Assembly (NCBI GenBank): GCA_902764875.1
Contig: CACWXP010000009.1
Span: forward strand, 59,762 to 123,761
Direction of reading: 5' to 3'
Length of the DNA stretch: 64,000 nt
From: an uncultured Eubacteriales bacterium
GTDB taxonomy: Bacteria; Bacillota; Clostridia; Christensenellales; Aristaeellaceae
This document shows positions 34,671 to 43,035 of this stretch, one piece after another (the stretch's first letter is position 1; every line of letters starts with the position of its first letter). A program made the position numbers and the translations under genes. The notes below the pieces were generated by a model, which saw only the letters and a program-made list of their open reading frames with translations, was not told the origin of the DNA and ran no database searches.

Positions 34671-36041
34671 TTACAGTTTCGGCAGCCGGGCGCGGAACTG
34701 CTTCAGTTCCTCGTCCGTGGGAATGTAGTCGTCCATCTGCCCGTCGTGGAATTTCTGATAGGCCACCAGGTCGAAGTAGCCCGTGCCGGTCAGCCCGAAC
34801 AGGATCGTCTTCTCCTCGCCGGTCTCCTTGCACTTCATGGCCTCGTCGATGGCCGCGCAGATCGCGTGGCTGCTCTCCGGTGCCGGCAGAATGCCTTCGG
34901 TCCGGGCGAAGGTCTCCGCCGCTTCAAACACCCGCGTCTGCTGAATGGAAACCGCCTTCATATAGCCGTCGTCGTACAGCTGGCTCAGAATCGGGCTCAT
35001 CCCGTGATACCGCAGGCCGCCGGCGTGGTTTGGCGCGGGAATAAAGTCGGATCCCAGCGTATACATCTTGGACAGCGGGCACACCATACCCGTGTCGCAG
35101 AAGTCGTAGGCATAAACACCCCTTGTCAGGCTCGGACAGGAGGCCGGTTCCACCGCGATGAACTCGTAATCCTTTTCACCCCGAAGTTTCTCGCCCATGA
35201 ACGGAGCAATCAGGCCGCCCAGGTTGCTGCCGCCGCCGGCGCAGCCGATAATCACGTCCGGTGTAATGTCGTATTTATCCATGGCAATCTTCGCTTCCAT
35301 GCCAATCACCGACTGGTGCAGCAGCACCTGGTTCAGCACGCTGCCCAGCACATAGCGGTATCCGGGCGAACCGACCGCCACTTCAACGGCTTCGGAAATC
35401 GCGCAGCCCAGGGAGCCCGTCGTTCCGGGATGCTCCGCCAGAATCTTCTGCCCAACCTGCGTCGTCATGGACGGCGAAGGCGTCACGTCCGCGCCGTACA
35501 CACGCATCACTTCGCGCCGGAAGGGCTTCTGTTCATAGGAAACCTTCACCATGAACACCTTGCAGTCCAGTTCGAAGTATGCGCAGGCCATGCTCAGCGC
35601 CGTGCCCCACTGGCCGGCACCCGTCTCGGTGGTCACGCCCTTCAGTCCCTGTTTCTTGGCATAGTACGCCTGGGCAATGGCGGAGTTCAGCTTGTGGCTG
35701 CCGCTGGTGTTGTTGCCCTCAAACTTGTAATAAATCTTTGCCGGAGTCTTCAGCTTCTTTTCCAGGCAATAGGCCCGCACCAGCGGCGATGGCCGGTACA
35801 TCTTGTAGAAATCCAGGATCTCCTGCGGAACGGGATATTCCCGCGTGTCGTTATCCAGTTCCTGTTTCACCAGATCTTCGCAGAACACGCCGCCCAGTTC
35901 CTCCGCGGTCATGGGCTTGCCGGTTCCCGGGTTCAGCAGCGGTGCGGGCTTGTTCTTCATGTCTGCCCGCAGGTTATACCAATACTGCGGCATCTCGTTC
36001 TCGTTCAGGTAGATTTTGTAGGGAATTTCTTTGTTTGCCAT
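34671..36041 (-). CDS. TrpB-like PLP enzyme (tryptophan synthase beta, TrpB2 type)
   Basis: 456 residues, longer than TrpB1 (~400). PLP lysine in EGNNTSGSHKLNSA, then TETGAGQWGTALSMAC, the phosphate cradle GCAGGGSNLGG, and the late SHAICAA. An extended N-terminal region and the YRPSPLVRA phrase mark the TrpB2 subfamily, which can join serine and indole without TrpA. No trpA is nearby, agreeing with an indole-scavenging role. ATG at 36041 with AAAGGAG upstream. A Trp T-box controls it. I leave the symbol blank because trpB and trpB2 are both used. Confidence 0.88.
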   Translation of the reverse strand: MANKEIPYKIYLNENEMPQYWYNLRADMKNKPAPLLNPGTGKPMTAEELGGVFCEDLVKQELDNDTREYPVPQEILDFYKMYRPSPLVRAYCLEKKLKTPAKIYYKFEGNNTSGSHKLNSAIAQAYYAKKQGLKGVTTETGAGQWGTALSMACAYFELDCKVFMVKVSYEQKPFRREVMRVYGADVTPSPSMTTQVGQKILAEHPGTTGSLGCAISEAVEVAVGSPGYRYVLGSVLNQVLLHQSVIGMEAKIAMDKYDITPDVIIGCAGGGSNLGGLIAPFMGEKLRGEKDYEFIAVEPASCPSLTRGVYAYDFCDTGMVCPLSKMYTLGSDFIPAPNHAGGLRYHGMSPILSQLYDDGYMKAVSIQQTRVFEAAETFARTEGILPAPESSHAICAAIDEAMKCKETGEEKTILFGLTGTGYFDLVAYQKFHDGQMDDYIPTDEELKQFRARLPKL

Positions 36042-36073
36042 TTTTGTCTCGGCTCCTTTCTTTTGTCGGGACA

Positions 36074-36111
36074 GAAAAAACCTGTCCCAGTTCTTTTTTT
36101 GCTGGGACAGG
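36074..36111 (-). terminator. T-box-controlled terminator ahead of the TrpB-like gene
   Basis: Minus strand CCTGTCCCAG (36111-36102), A-rich loop, CTGGGACAGG (36090-36081), then TTTTTT (36080-36075). Confidence 0.92.
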
Positions 36112-36350
36112 TCTGAATGCAAACCTGCGGTGCCACCCGGCTTGACGCTCTCGCGCCCACTCTCTGCGTACTGATCAATACGCGGACCTTTGATCACGGA
36201 GAGTCTTCTCCGTCTCGCATACTTGCCTCCGAAAAGGCTTTCTGCTCGCCCTCAGAAGTCCATTCCCTCTTCGCTCCCTGCCGCCTTTCCACCGCCGGCG
36301 GCTCTCTGTGAAGGATTCCCGAAAAGGTACTCACTCTTCTTCAACGGTTT
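36074..36350 (-). ncRNA. T-box riboswitch, tryptophan specifier (UGG)
   Basis: Minus strand: stem I begins TTGAAGAAGAGTGAGTA and closes GAATGGACTTCTGAGG; AGAAG pairs with CTTCT and the loop presents UGG (36262-36260) followed by A. The T-box GGGTGGCACCGC lies at 36138-36127. This is the second tryptophan T-box in the window, here ahead of the TrpB-like synthase. Confidence 0.92.
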
Positions 36351-36355
36351 ACCGG

Positions 36356-36384
36356 ATCATAACATAGGTATTTTTGAATTGCAA
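36356..36384 (-). promoter_or_regulatory. Promoter of the TrpB-like T-box leader
   Basis: Minus strand TTGCAA (36384-36379), 17-nt spacer, TATGAT (36361-36356), just before the leader start. Confidence 0.75.
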
Positions 36385-36450
36385 TACTTTTGCCGCAAAA
36401 CGATTGTTTTTCCGGTGTTTTCCCAATCGTTTCCAGTCGTATGCCGTAAC

Positions 36451-36478
36451 ACCCGCCTGTGGGATCTCACGGGCGGGT
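36451..36478 (-). terminator. Hairpin after purB
   Basis: Minus strand ACCCGCC (36478-36472) pairs with GGCGGGT (36457-36451) across a ~14-nt loop; no clear U-tract, so its terminator role is uncertain. Confidence 0.4.
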
Positions 36479-36504
36479 CTCCTCTGTGCCGTTCCCGCGG
36501 CGTC

Positions 36505-37923
36505 TCACAGGTTGATCTCCGCCGTTTCGTCCGGCGCGTCCGCCAGCAGCGGCCGCACTTTCTCCACAAATCTCGTAACCTGTTCCGGGCACCGGCCGAT
36601 GTAACGCTTCGGATCCAGCACCTCTTCCATCTCTTCCCGCGTAAGGCCGAACTGCTCTTCCGCCGCCAGCCGTGCCAACAGGTCGCAGGGCCGTCCTTCC
36701 TTCATCTCCGCCGTTGCTTCCATGGAGCAGCGCCGGATGATCTCGTGCAGTTCCTGCCGGTTGCCGCCCCGCTTCACCGCTTCCATCAGCAGGTTTTCCG
36801 TGGCCAGGAAGGGCAGGTAGTCCCGGATCGTCCGATCCACGATCTTTTCGTTCACGTGCAGCCCGTCCGTCACATTCTGCGTCAGCCGCAGAATCGCGTC
36901 CGCGCAAAGGAAGCCTTCCGGAATAGAAATTCTCCGGTTCGCCGAATCGTCCAGCGTCCGCTCCAGCCATTGCACCGAGGCCGTCATCGGCGCGTTCAGC
37001 GCGTCCGCCATCAGGTAGCGGCTCAGCGAGCAGATCCGTTCGCACCGCATGGGATTCCGCTTGTAGGCCATCGCTGAGGAACCGATCTGGTTCTTTTCAA
37101 AGGGCTCCTCCACCTGCCGGTCGTGCTGCAGCAGGCGAATGTCGTTGGCCATCCGGCAGGCGCTTTGGGCAATGCTGCTCAGCGCGTTCAGAATCCGACT
37201 GTCCGTCTTCCGGGGATAGGTCTGCCCGCACACGTCGAAGCATTCCTCAAAGCCGAAAGTGGCCGCCAGCGCCCGGTTCATTTCGTCAATTTTCCGGCCG
37301 TCGCCTTCAAAAAGATCCATGAAACTGGCTTCTGTGCCCGTGGTGCCCCGGCAGCCCAGGAAGCGGATGTTCTCAATCGCAAAGTCAATTTCACGCAGGT
37401 CTGTCAGAAAGTCCTGCATCCACAGCGTGGCCCGCTTGCCGATCGTCACGGGCTGTGCCGGCTGATAGTGGGTGTAGCCCAGCGTCGGCGTGTCCTTGGT
37501 TTTCTCCGCAAAGTCCGCCAGGTGCTTCAGCACGCTCAGCAGTTCGCCCCGCAGGTATCTCAGCGCGTCCCGATAGATAATCAGGTCCGCGTTGTCCGTC
37601 ACATAGCAGCTCGTCGCGCCCAGATGAATGATGCCCGCCGCGCCGGGCGCCGCCTTGCCGAAGGCGTGAACGTGGGCCATCACGTCGTGGCGCACTTCCT
37701 TCTCCCGCTGCCGAACGCATTCATAGTCAATGTCCGTAATGTGCGCTTCCAGTTCTGCCACCTGTGCTTCCGTAATCGGCAGCCCCAGCCGGCTTTCCTC
37801 CCGCGCCAGCGCAACCCACAGCTTCCGCCACGTTGAATACCGGGTGTCGGAAGAAAACAGGTGCAGCATGTATTCCGAAGCATAGCGGGAAGCCAAAGGC
37901 GATTCATAGCGGTCCGTAGCCAT
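36505..37923 (-). CDS. purB: Adenylosuccinate lyase
   Basis: 472 residues. The fumarase/ASL superfamily signature is SSAMAYKRNPMRCERICSLS near residue 280; TSCYVTDNADLI and HYQPAQPVTIGKR are the other conserved blocks. It splits SAICAR (step 8 of IMP synthesis) and adenylosuccinate (last step to AMP). ATG at 37923 with GGAGG upstream, 13 nt after the purA stop. Last gene of a purC-purA-purB run, which combines one IMP-branch enzyme with the AMP branch. Confidence 0.95.
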   Translation of the reverse strand: MATDRYESPLASRYASEYMLHLFSSDTRYSTWRKLWVALAREESRLGLPITEAQVAELEAHITDIDYECVRQREKEVRHDVMAHVHAFGKAAPGAAGIIHLGATSCYVTDNADLIIYRDALRYLRGELLSVLKHLADFAEKTKDTPTLGYTHYQPAQPVTIGKRATLWMQDFLTDLREIDFAIENIRFLGCRGTTGTEASFMDLFEGDGRKIDEMNRALAATFGFEECFDVCGQTYPRKTDSRILNALSSIAQSACRMANDIRLLQHDRQVEEPFEKNQIGSSAMAYKRNPMRCERICSLSRYLMADALNAPMTASVQWLERTLDDSANRRISIPEGFLCADAILRLTQNVTDGLHVNEKIVDRTIRDYLPFLATENLLMEAVKRGGNRQELHEIIRRCSMEATAEMKEGRPCDLLARLAAEEQFGLTREEMEEVLDPKRYIGRCPEQVTRFVEKVRPLLADAPDETAEINL

Positions 37924-37936
37924 ATTTTCCTCCAGT

Positions 37937-39211
37937 TTATCTGTAAATGATGCTTTCTCTTTCGGGTCCGACAGAAACATACGCAATCGAACAGCCGATG
38001 GCCTTTTCGATCATCAGCACATAGTCCTGCGCGGCCTTCGGCAGATCTTCCCACTTCCGCACGCCGGAAATGTCCGTCTGCCATCCCGGAACTTTTTCAA
38101 TCACCGCTTCCGCCCGGTCCAGATCCGTCGGGAAGGGGAATTCATCCGTCTCCTCCCCGTCCAGCCGGTACCGCACGCAAACCGGAATCTCCGCCATGTC
38201 ACTCAGCACGTCCATCTTCGTCAGGGCGATCTTCGTGGCGCCCTGCACCTCCACGCCGTAGCGGGTGGCCACCAGGTCCACCGGCCCGACCCGCCGGGGC
38301 CGTCCGGTCTTCGCGCCGTATTCCTTCCCGGCTTCCCGGAGTTTTTCCGCTTCCTCGCCGAACATTTCGCAAACGAAGGGCCCTTCGCCTACGCACGTGG
38401 AATAGGCCTTCACCACGCCGATCACGTCCGTCGTCTTCAGCGAAGGCAGTCCGCACCCGATCGGCGCGTAAGCCGCCAGCGTATTCGAGGAAGTTGTATA
38501 GGGCACAATGCCGTAGTCCAGATCCCGCAGAGAGCCCAGCTGTGCTTCCAGCAGCATGCTCTTTCCGGCCTTCTGCGCGTCTTTCAGAATCTTGCCTGTG
38601 TCACAAACAAAAGGCAGAATCTGCAGGCAGTAATCCGCAATCCACTGCTCCAGCTTTTCCATCGTATAGGGCTCGCTGTGATAAACGCCCGTCAGTGTCA
38701 GGTTCTTCCATTCCAGCAGCGATGCCAGATGTGCGCGGAACTGGTTCAGGTTCCGCAGTTCGCCGGCCAGCACCGTCTTCTTCTGATATTTGTCGGAATA
38801 GAAAGGCGCGATGCCCTGCTTCGTGGATCCGTACTGCCGGTCTGCCAGGCGCTGTTCCTCCAAAGCGTCCAGGTCCCTGTGCCAGGGCAGCAGCAGCGAT
38901 GCGCGGTCGGAAATCTTCAGGTTTTCCGGCGTCAGGGAAATGCCCTTGGCCCGAACCTCCTGAATTTCCTTCCAAAGATTTTCAGGGTCCAGCGCCACGC
39001 CATTGCCCAGGATGTTCACAACGCCGTCGTGAAAAATGCCGGAAGGCAGCAGGTGCAGTGCGAAGCTCCCCCGGTCATTGATCACCGTGTGGCCGGCGTT
39101 TCCGCCGCCCTGGAAACGGATCACATAGTTGAACTGCTCCGTCAGCAGGTCCACAATCCGGCCTTTTCCTTCGTCGCCCCAGTTGATTCCCACAATCGCG
39201 CAGGTATTCAT
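37937..39211 (-). CDS. purA: Adenylosuccinate synthetase
   Basis: 424 residues. The GTP-binding start is GINWGDEGKGRIVDLL; QGGGNAGHTVI and RPRRVGPVDLVATRYG follow. It joins IMP and aspartate to adenylosuccinate using GTP. GGAGG lies upstream of the ATG. Between purC (21 nt upstream) and purB. Confidence 0.95.
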   Translation of the reverse strand: MNTCAIVGINWGDEGKGRIVDLLTEQFNYVIRFQGGGNAGHTVINDRGSFALHLLPSGIFHDGVVNILGNGVALDPENLWKEIQEVRAKGISLTPENLKISDRASLLLPWHRDLDALEEQRLADRQYGSTKQGIAPFYSDKYQKKTVLAGELRNLNQFRAHLASLLEWKNLTLTGVYHSEPYTMEKLEQWIADYCLQILPFVCDTGKILKDAQKAGKSMLLEAQLGSLRDLDYGIVPYTTSSNTLAAYAPIGCGLPSLKTTDVIGVVKAYSTCVGEGPFVCEMFGEEAEKLREAGKEYGAKTGRPRRVGPVDLVATRYGVEVQGATKIALTKMDVLSDMAEIPVCVRYRLDGEETDEFPFPTDLDRAEAVIEKVPGWQTDISGVRKWEDLPKAAQDYVLMIEKAIGCSIAYVSVGPERESIIYR

Positions 39212-39232
39212 GTCATTCCCTCCAAAATTTTC

Positions 39233-39952
39233 TCATCCGCCGATGTGTTTCTCAAGGCGGCCCATAATCTCCTGATAGGCGTCTTCAACTCCGCCCAGAT
39301 CCCGGCGGAAACGGTCCTTGTCCAGCTTCTCCCCGGTCTTGCTGTCCCACAGGCGGCAGGTGTCCGGGCTGATCTCGTCCGCCAGCACGATCGTACCGTC
39401 CGAAAGGCGGCCGAACTCCAGCTTGAAGTCCACCAGCGTAACGCCGCAGGAAAGCCAGAATTCCTTCAGTACCTCGTTCACCATGAACGAATACTTCTTG
39501 ATGGTCTCAATTTCTTCCTTCGTGGCCAGTTTCAGTGCCAGCGCATGATATTCGTTCAGCAGCGGATCGCCCAGTGCGTCGTTCTTGTAGGAGAATTCAA
39601 TCGTCGGCGCGTCGAAAACAATGCCTTCTTCCACGCCGTAATGCTTGGCAAAGGAACCCGCGGAAATATTGCGGATAATCACTTCCAGCGGAACGATGCT
39701 GACCTTCTTGACCAGCGTCTCCCGCTCGCTCAGTTCTTCAATAAAATGTGTGGGAACGCCCTTGCTCTCCAGCATCCGCATCAGCGCGTTGCTCATCCGG
39801 TTGTTGATCACGCCCTTGCCCCGGATCGTGCCTTTTTTCAGGCCGTTGAATGCCGTCGCGTCGTCCTTGTAGTCAACGATCAGCTTTTCCGGATCATCCG
39901 TTGCGAATACTTTCTTGGCTTTTCCCTCGTACAGCTGTTCACCCTTGGTCAT
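39233..39952 (-). CDS. purC: SAICAR synthetase
   Basis: 239 residues, the normal short bacterial form. [13 protein letters not shown] at the N-terminus and [10 protein letters not shown] plus [14 protein letters not shown] in the C-terminal half are the PurC signatures. It ligates CAIR with aspartate in IMP synthesis. The ATG at 39952 has GGAGGAG before it. First gene of purCAB. I found no clear PurR box or purine riboswitch in the ~125 nt ahead of it. Confidence 0.95.
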   Translation of the reverse strand: MTKGEQLYEGKAKKVFATDDPEKLIVDYKDDATAFNGLKKGTIRGKGVINNRMSNALMRMLESKGVPTHFIEELSERETLVKKVSIVPLEVIIRNISAGSFAKHYGVEEGIVFDAPTIEFSYKNDALGDPLLNEYHALALKLATKEEIETIKKYSFMVNEVLKEFWLSCGVTLVDFKLEFGRLSDGTIVLADEISPDTCRLWDSKTGEKLDKDRFRRDLGGVEDAYQEIMGRLEKHIGG

Positions 39953-40078
39953 GGATAACTCCTCCCCCCTGTTTCTGGCTTCCGAACCATATCTATTCGA
40001 CGTCCCGGGAGAATTTCCTTGTCTCATGTTTGTTTTTTCGGTCCGACCCCGTTCCCGTGTTGATTCCCGGGTGCCGCG

Positions 40079-40107
40079 AAAAAAAGCAGGCCCCGAAAGA
40101 GGCCTGC
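40079..40107 (-). terminator. Intrinsic terminator after pyrG
   Basis: Minus strand GCAGGCC (40107-40101), 8-nt loop, GGCCTGC (40092-40086), then seven T. It separates pyrG from purCAB. Confidence 0.9.
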
Positions 40108-40127
40108 GTCAAACTCCGTTCCGATAT

Positions 40128-41726
40128 TTACTTTCGCAGCGCTGCCCCAATGAACCCAAGGAACAGCGGATGCGGCCGGTTCGGCCGGCTCTTGAATTCC
40201 GGATGGAACTGAACCCCGACAAAGAAGTCCTCTCCCGGAATCTCAACCGTCTCAATCAGCCGCCCGTCCGGCGACTGTCCGGAAAGGCACAGCCCGGCCT
40301 TCTCCAGCGGCTCCCGGTATTCATTCGCAAATTCGTACCGGTGCCGGTGCCGCTCGCTGATCTCGCTCTTCCCGTAGCACCGGGCAATCACCGTGCCCTC
40401 CCGCAGCACGCACGGATATTTCCCAAGCCGCAGCGTCCCGCCCTTGTCAATCTCGTCGTTCTGCCCCGGCATGAAGTGAATCACCTGATGCGGGCTGTCT
40501 TCGTCAAACTCGTGGCTGTTGGCCCCGGCCAGTCCCGCCGCGTTCCGCGCAAACTCGATCACCGCGATCTGCATCCCAAGGCAGATGCCGAAGTAGGGCA
40601 CGTGGTGCTCCCGCGCGTATTTCGCCGCCAGCACCATGCCCTCAATTCCGCGCCCACCGAAGCCGCCGGGCACGATGATCCCCTGCATCGCGGAAAGCAC
40701 GCGCTCCGCGTTCTCCTCCGTCAGCGTTTCGCTGTCAATCCACGTGATCTCAACCTTCGCGTCCTGAGCATAACCGGCGTGCCACAGCGCCTCCGCCACG
40801 GATAGGTAAGCGTCGTGCAGCTGCACGTATTTCCCAACCAGCCCGATCTTCACCGTGTGGTTCTGGTGCTTCATCCGTTCCACCATTTCGCGCCATTCGG
40901 CAAGGTCCGGTTCCGGCGTCTGCAGCCCCAGCTCCCGGCAGATAATGGACGAAAGCTTTGCCTCCTCCAGCATCAGCGGTGCCTCGTAAAGAATCGGCAG
41001 CGTCAGATTTTCAATCACGCAGTCATCCTTCACGTTGCAGAAGTGCGCGATCTTCGAGAAGATTGATTCGTCCGTAATCTTCTCGTCCACCCGAAGCACA
41101 ATGATGTTCGGCGTAATGCCCATGCCCTGCATTTCTTTCACGCTGTGCTGTGTCGGCTTCGATTTGTGCTCCCCGCTGGCCTTTAAATAAGGCACCAGGC
41201 AAACGTGCACGTAAAGCGCGTTTTCCTTCCCGACTTCCAGCCCCACCTGCCGGATCGCCTCAATGAAGGGCTGGCTCTCGATGTCGCCGATGGTGCCGCC
41301 GATCTCGGTGATCACCACGTCCGCGTCCGTCTTCTCGCCAACCCGGTAGATGAAGCGCTTGATCTCGTCCGTCACGTGCGGAATGATCTGCACCGTGGAT
41401 CCCAGGTATCCCCCCTGCCGTTCCCGCTGCAACACGTTGGAAAACACTTTTCCCGTCGTCAGGTTGGAGTATTTGTTCAGGTCCTCGTCGATGAACCGCT
41501 CATAGTGCCCAAGGTCCAGGTCCGTCTCCGCCCCGTCCTCGGTCACGTAAACCTCCCCGTGCTGGTAGGGGCTCATCGTCCCGGGATCCACGTTGATGTA
41601 GGGATCCAGCTTCTGCGCCGCAACCTTCAGCCCACGGGCCTTCAGCAGCCGGCCCACGGATGCGGCGGTGATCCCTTTCCCAAGGCCGGAAACGACGCCC
41701 CCGGTCACAAAGATGAATTTCGGCAT
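40128..41726 (-). CDS. pyrG: CTP synthase
   Basis: 532 residues. N-terminal synthetase domain with [20 protein letters not shown] and ATP loop; C-terminal class I glutaminase domain with nucleophile [17 protein letters not shown] and [12 protein letters not shown]. It aminates UTP to CTP using glutamine amide nitrogen. It follows dapL by 25 nt. In Bacillus pyrG has its own attenuator; none is visible here, so it probably depends on the glmS/dapL transcript or an unseen promoter. Confidence 0.97.
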   Translation of the reverse strand: MPKFIFVTGGVVSGLGKGITAASVGRLLKARGLKVAAQKLDPYINVDPGTMSPYQHGEVYVTEDGAETDLDLGHYERFIDEDLNKYSNLTTGKVFSNVLQRERQGGYLGSTVQIIPHVTDEIKRFIYRVGEKTDADVVITEIGGTIGDIESQPFIEAIRQVGLEVGKENALYVHVCLVPYLKASGEHKSKPTQHSVKEMQGMGITPNIIVLRVDEKITDESIFSKIAHFCNVKDDCVIENLTLPILYEAPLMLEEAKLSSIICRELGLQTPEPDLAEWREMVERMKHQNHTVKIGLVGKYVQLHDAYLSVAEALWHAGYAQDAKVEITWIDSETLTEENAERVLSAMQGIIVPGGFGGRGIEGMVLAAKYAREHHVPYFGICLGMQIAVIEFARNAAGLAGANSHEFDEDSPHQVIHFMPGQNDEIDKGGTLRLGKYPCVLREGTVIARCYGKSEISERHRHRYEFANEYREPLEKAGLCLSGQSPDGRLIETVEIPGEDFFVGVQFHPEFKSRPNRPHPLFLGFIGAALRK

Positions 41727-41751
41727 GTTCTCTTCCTCCTCAGCTCAATGG

Positions 41752-42942
41752 TCAAATTCCCAGTACCAGCGAACGAATCCGGTCCGCCGCGATTTTCGTG
41801 TCCTCTGCGCTGCCGAAGCTCGACAGCCGGAAGAATCCTTCCCCGCTCGCGCCGAAGCCCTCGCCCGGCGTCCCCACGACCTGCACCTCGTTCAGCAGCA
41901 GGTCGAAGAAATCCCAGCTCTTCATGCCCTTCGGGCACGCCATCCAGACATACGGCGCGTTCTTTCCGCCCCAGTAGCGAACGCCAGCCCCGTCCAGCGC
42001 CTCCATGATCACCCGGGCGTTCTGCTTGTAGAACTGAATGTTCTCCTGAATCTGCCGCAGTCCCTCGTCGGTGAAAACGGCGATCCCGCCCTTTTGCAGA
42101 ATGTAGGAAATCCCGTTCGTTTTCGTCGTCCGGTTCCGCACCCACATGGCGTTCAGGTTCATTCCTTCCCGCTCCAGCGCCTTCGGAATCACCGTGTAGC
42201 CAAGCCGGGTGCCGGTGAATCCCGCCGTCTTGCTGAAGGAGCAGATCTCAATGGCGCAGCTCTCCGCGCCCTTTGTCTCAAAGATGCTGTGGGGCAGTTC
42301 CCCCTCCACAAAGGCTTCATACGCCGCGTCGAACAGGATCACCGCGCCCCGTTCGTTCGCCCAGTCCACCCATGTCTGCAGTTGCTCCAGGCTGTATACC
42401 GCGCCCGTGGGGTTGTTCGGCGAGCACAGATAGATCAGTTCCGCCGCTGTGTCCGCGCCCGGCAGGGGCAGGAAATCGTTCTCCGGCCCGGCGTTCAGGA
42501 AATTTACTTTCCGTCCGGCGATGATGCTGGCGTCCACATAGGCCGGATAGGCCGGCTGCGTCACCAGCGCAGCGGAGCTCGCGTCAAAAAGGTCCAGGAT
42601 GTCCCCCAGTTCGTCGCTGGCCCCGCTGGAAACAAAGATCTCCTCTGCGTCCAGCCGGATCCCCCGCCGCGCGTAATATCCGGCGACCGCCTGCCGGAAT
42701 TCCGGCAGCCCGCATTCCGGCGTATAGCCGTGGAAGGTCCCGGCCTTCGCCTGATCCTCCACCGCCTCGTGCATCGCCCGGATTGCGCAGTCGCAAAGCG
42801 GCCGTGAAACATCCCCGATGCCAAGCCGGTAAATCGGCTTGTCCGGATGCGCTGCCCGGTAAGCCTCCACCTTTTTTGAAATCCCGAAGAAAAGATAGGA
42901 ATCCTTAAGATTTCCATAATTCAAATTCGGCATCAAGCTCAT
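41752..42942 (-). CDS. dapL: LL-diaminopimelate aminotransferase (DapL type)
   Basis: 396 residues, class I/II PLP aminotransferase. The Lys region is SFSKTAGFTGTRLGYTVIP, preceded by SPNNPTGAVYSLEQL and FDAAYEAF; the N-terminus NYGNLKDSYLFFGISKKVEAY is typical of DapL. It converts tetrahydrodipicolinate directly to LL-DAP for lysine and peptidoglycan, with glutamate as amino donor. ATG at 42942 with GGAGG ahead. It lies between glmS and pyrG, both feeding wall or nucleotide precursors from glutamate/glutamine nitrogen. Confidence 0.88.
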   Translation of the reverse strand: MSLMPNLNYGNLKDSYLFFGISKKVEAYRAAHPDKPIYRLGIGDVSRPLCDCAIRAMHEAVEDQAKAGTFHGYTPECGLPEFRQAVAGYYARRGIRLDAEEIFVSSGASDELGDILDLFDASSAALVTQPAYPAYVDASIIAGRKVNFLNAGPENDFLPLPGADTAAELIYLCSPNNPTGAVYSLEQLQTWVDWANERGAVILFDAAYEAFVEGELPHSIFETKGAESCAIEICSFSKTAGFTGTRLGYTVIPKALEREGMNLNAMWVRNRTTKTNGISYILQKGGIAVFTDEGLRQIQENIQFYKQNARVIMEALDGAGVRYWGGKNAPYVWMACPKGMKSWDFFDLLLNEVQVVGTPGEGFGASGEGFFRLSSFGSAEDTKIAADRIRSLVLGI

Positions 42943-42996
42943 AGTAACTCCTCCGCTCCCCATCTCTAAACCCCTAAATCCTATATCCTAACCCCT

Positions 42997-43028
42997 ACTA
43001 TCCACTACTCACTATCCACTATCCACTA
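42997..43028. repeat. Heptamer array, unit ATCCACT / AGTGGAT
   Basis: An imperfect tandem run of ACTATCCACTACTCACT-like units immediately downstream of the glmS stop codon, flanked by related CCTAAATCCTATATCCTAACC sequence. The same unit recurs at 46974-46993 right after the gltD stop. Non-coding; it carries TAG stops on the minus strand. Confidence 0.7.
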
Positions 43029-43035
43029 AAAACCC

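Noticed and set aside
39953-40078. Purine riboswitch or PurR box ahead of purC
   Set aside because: The segment lacks the purine-aptamer core and a clear PurR box; only a TTCGG-containing stretch was seen, too little to call.
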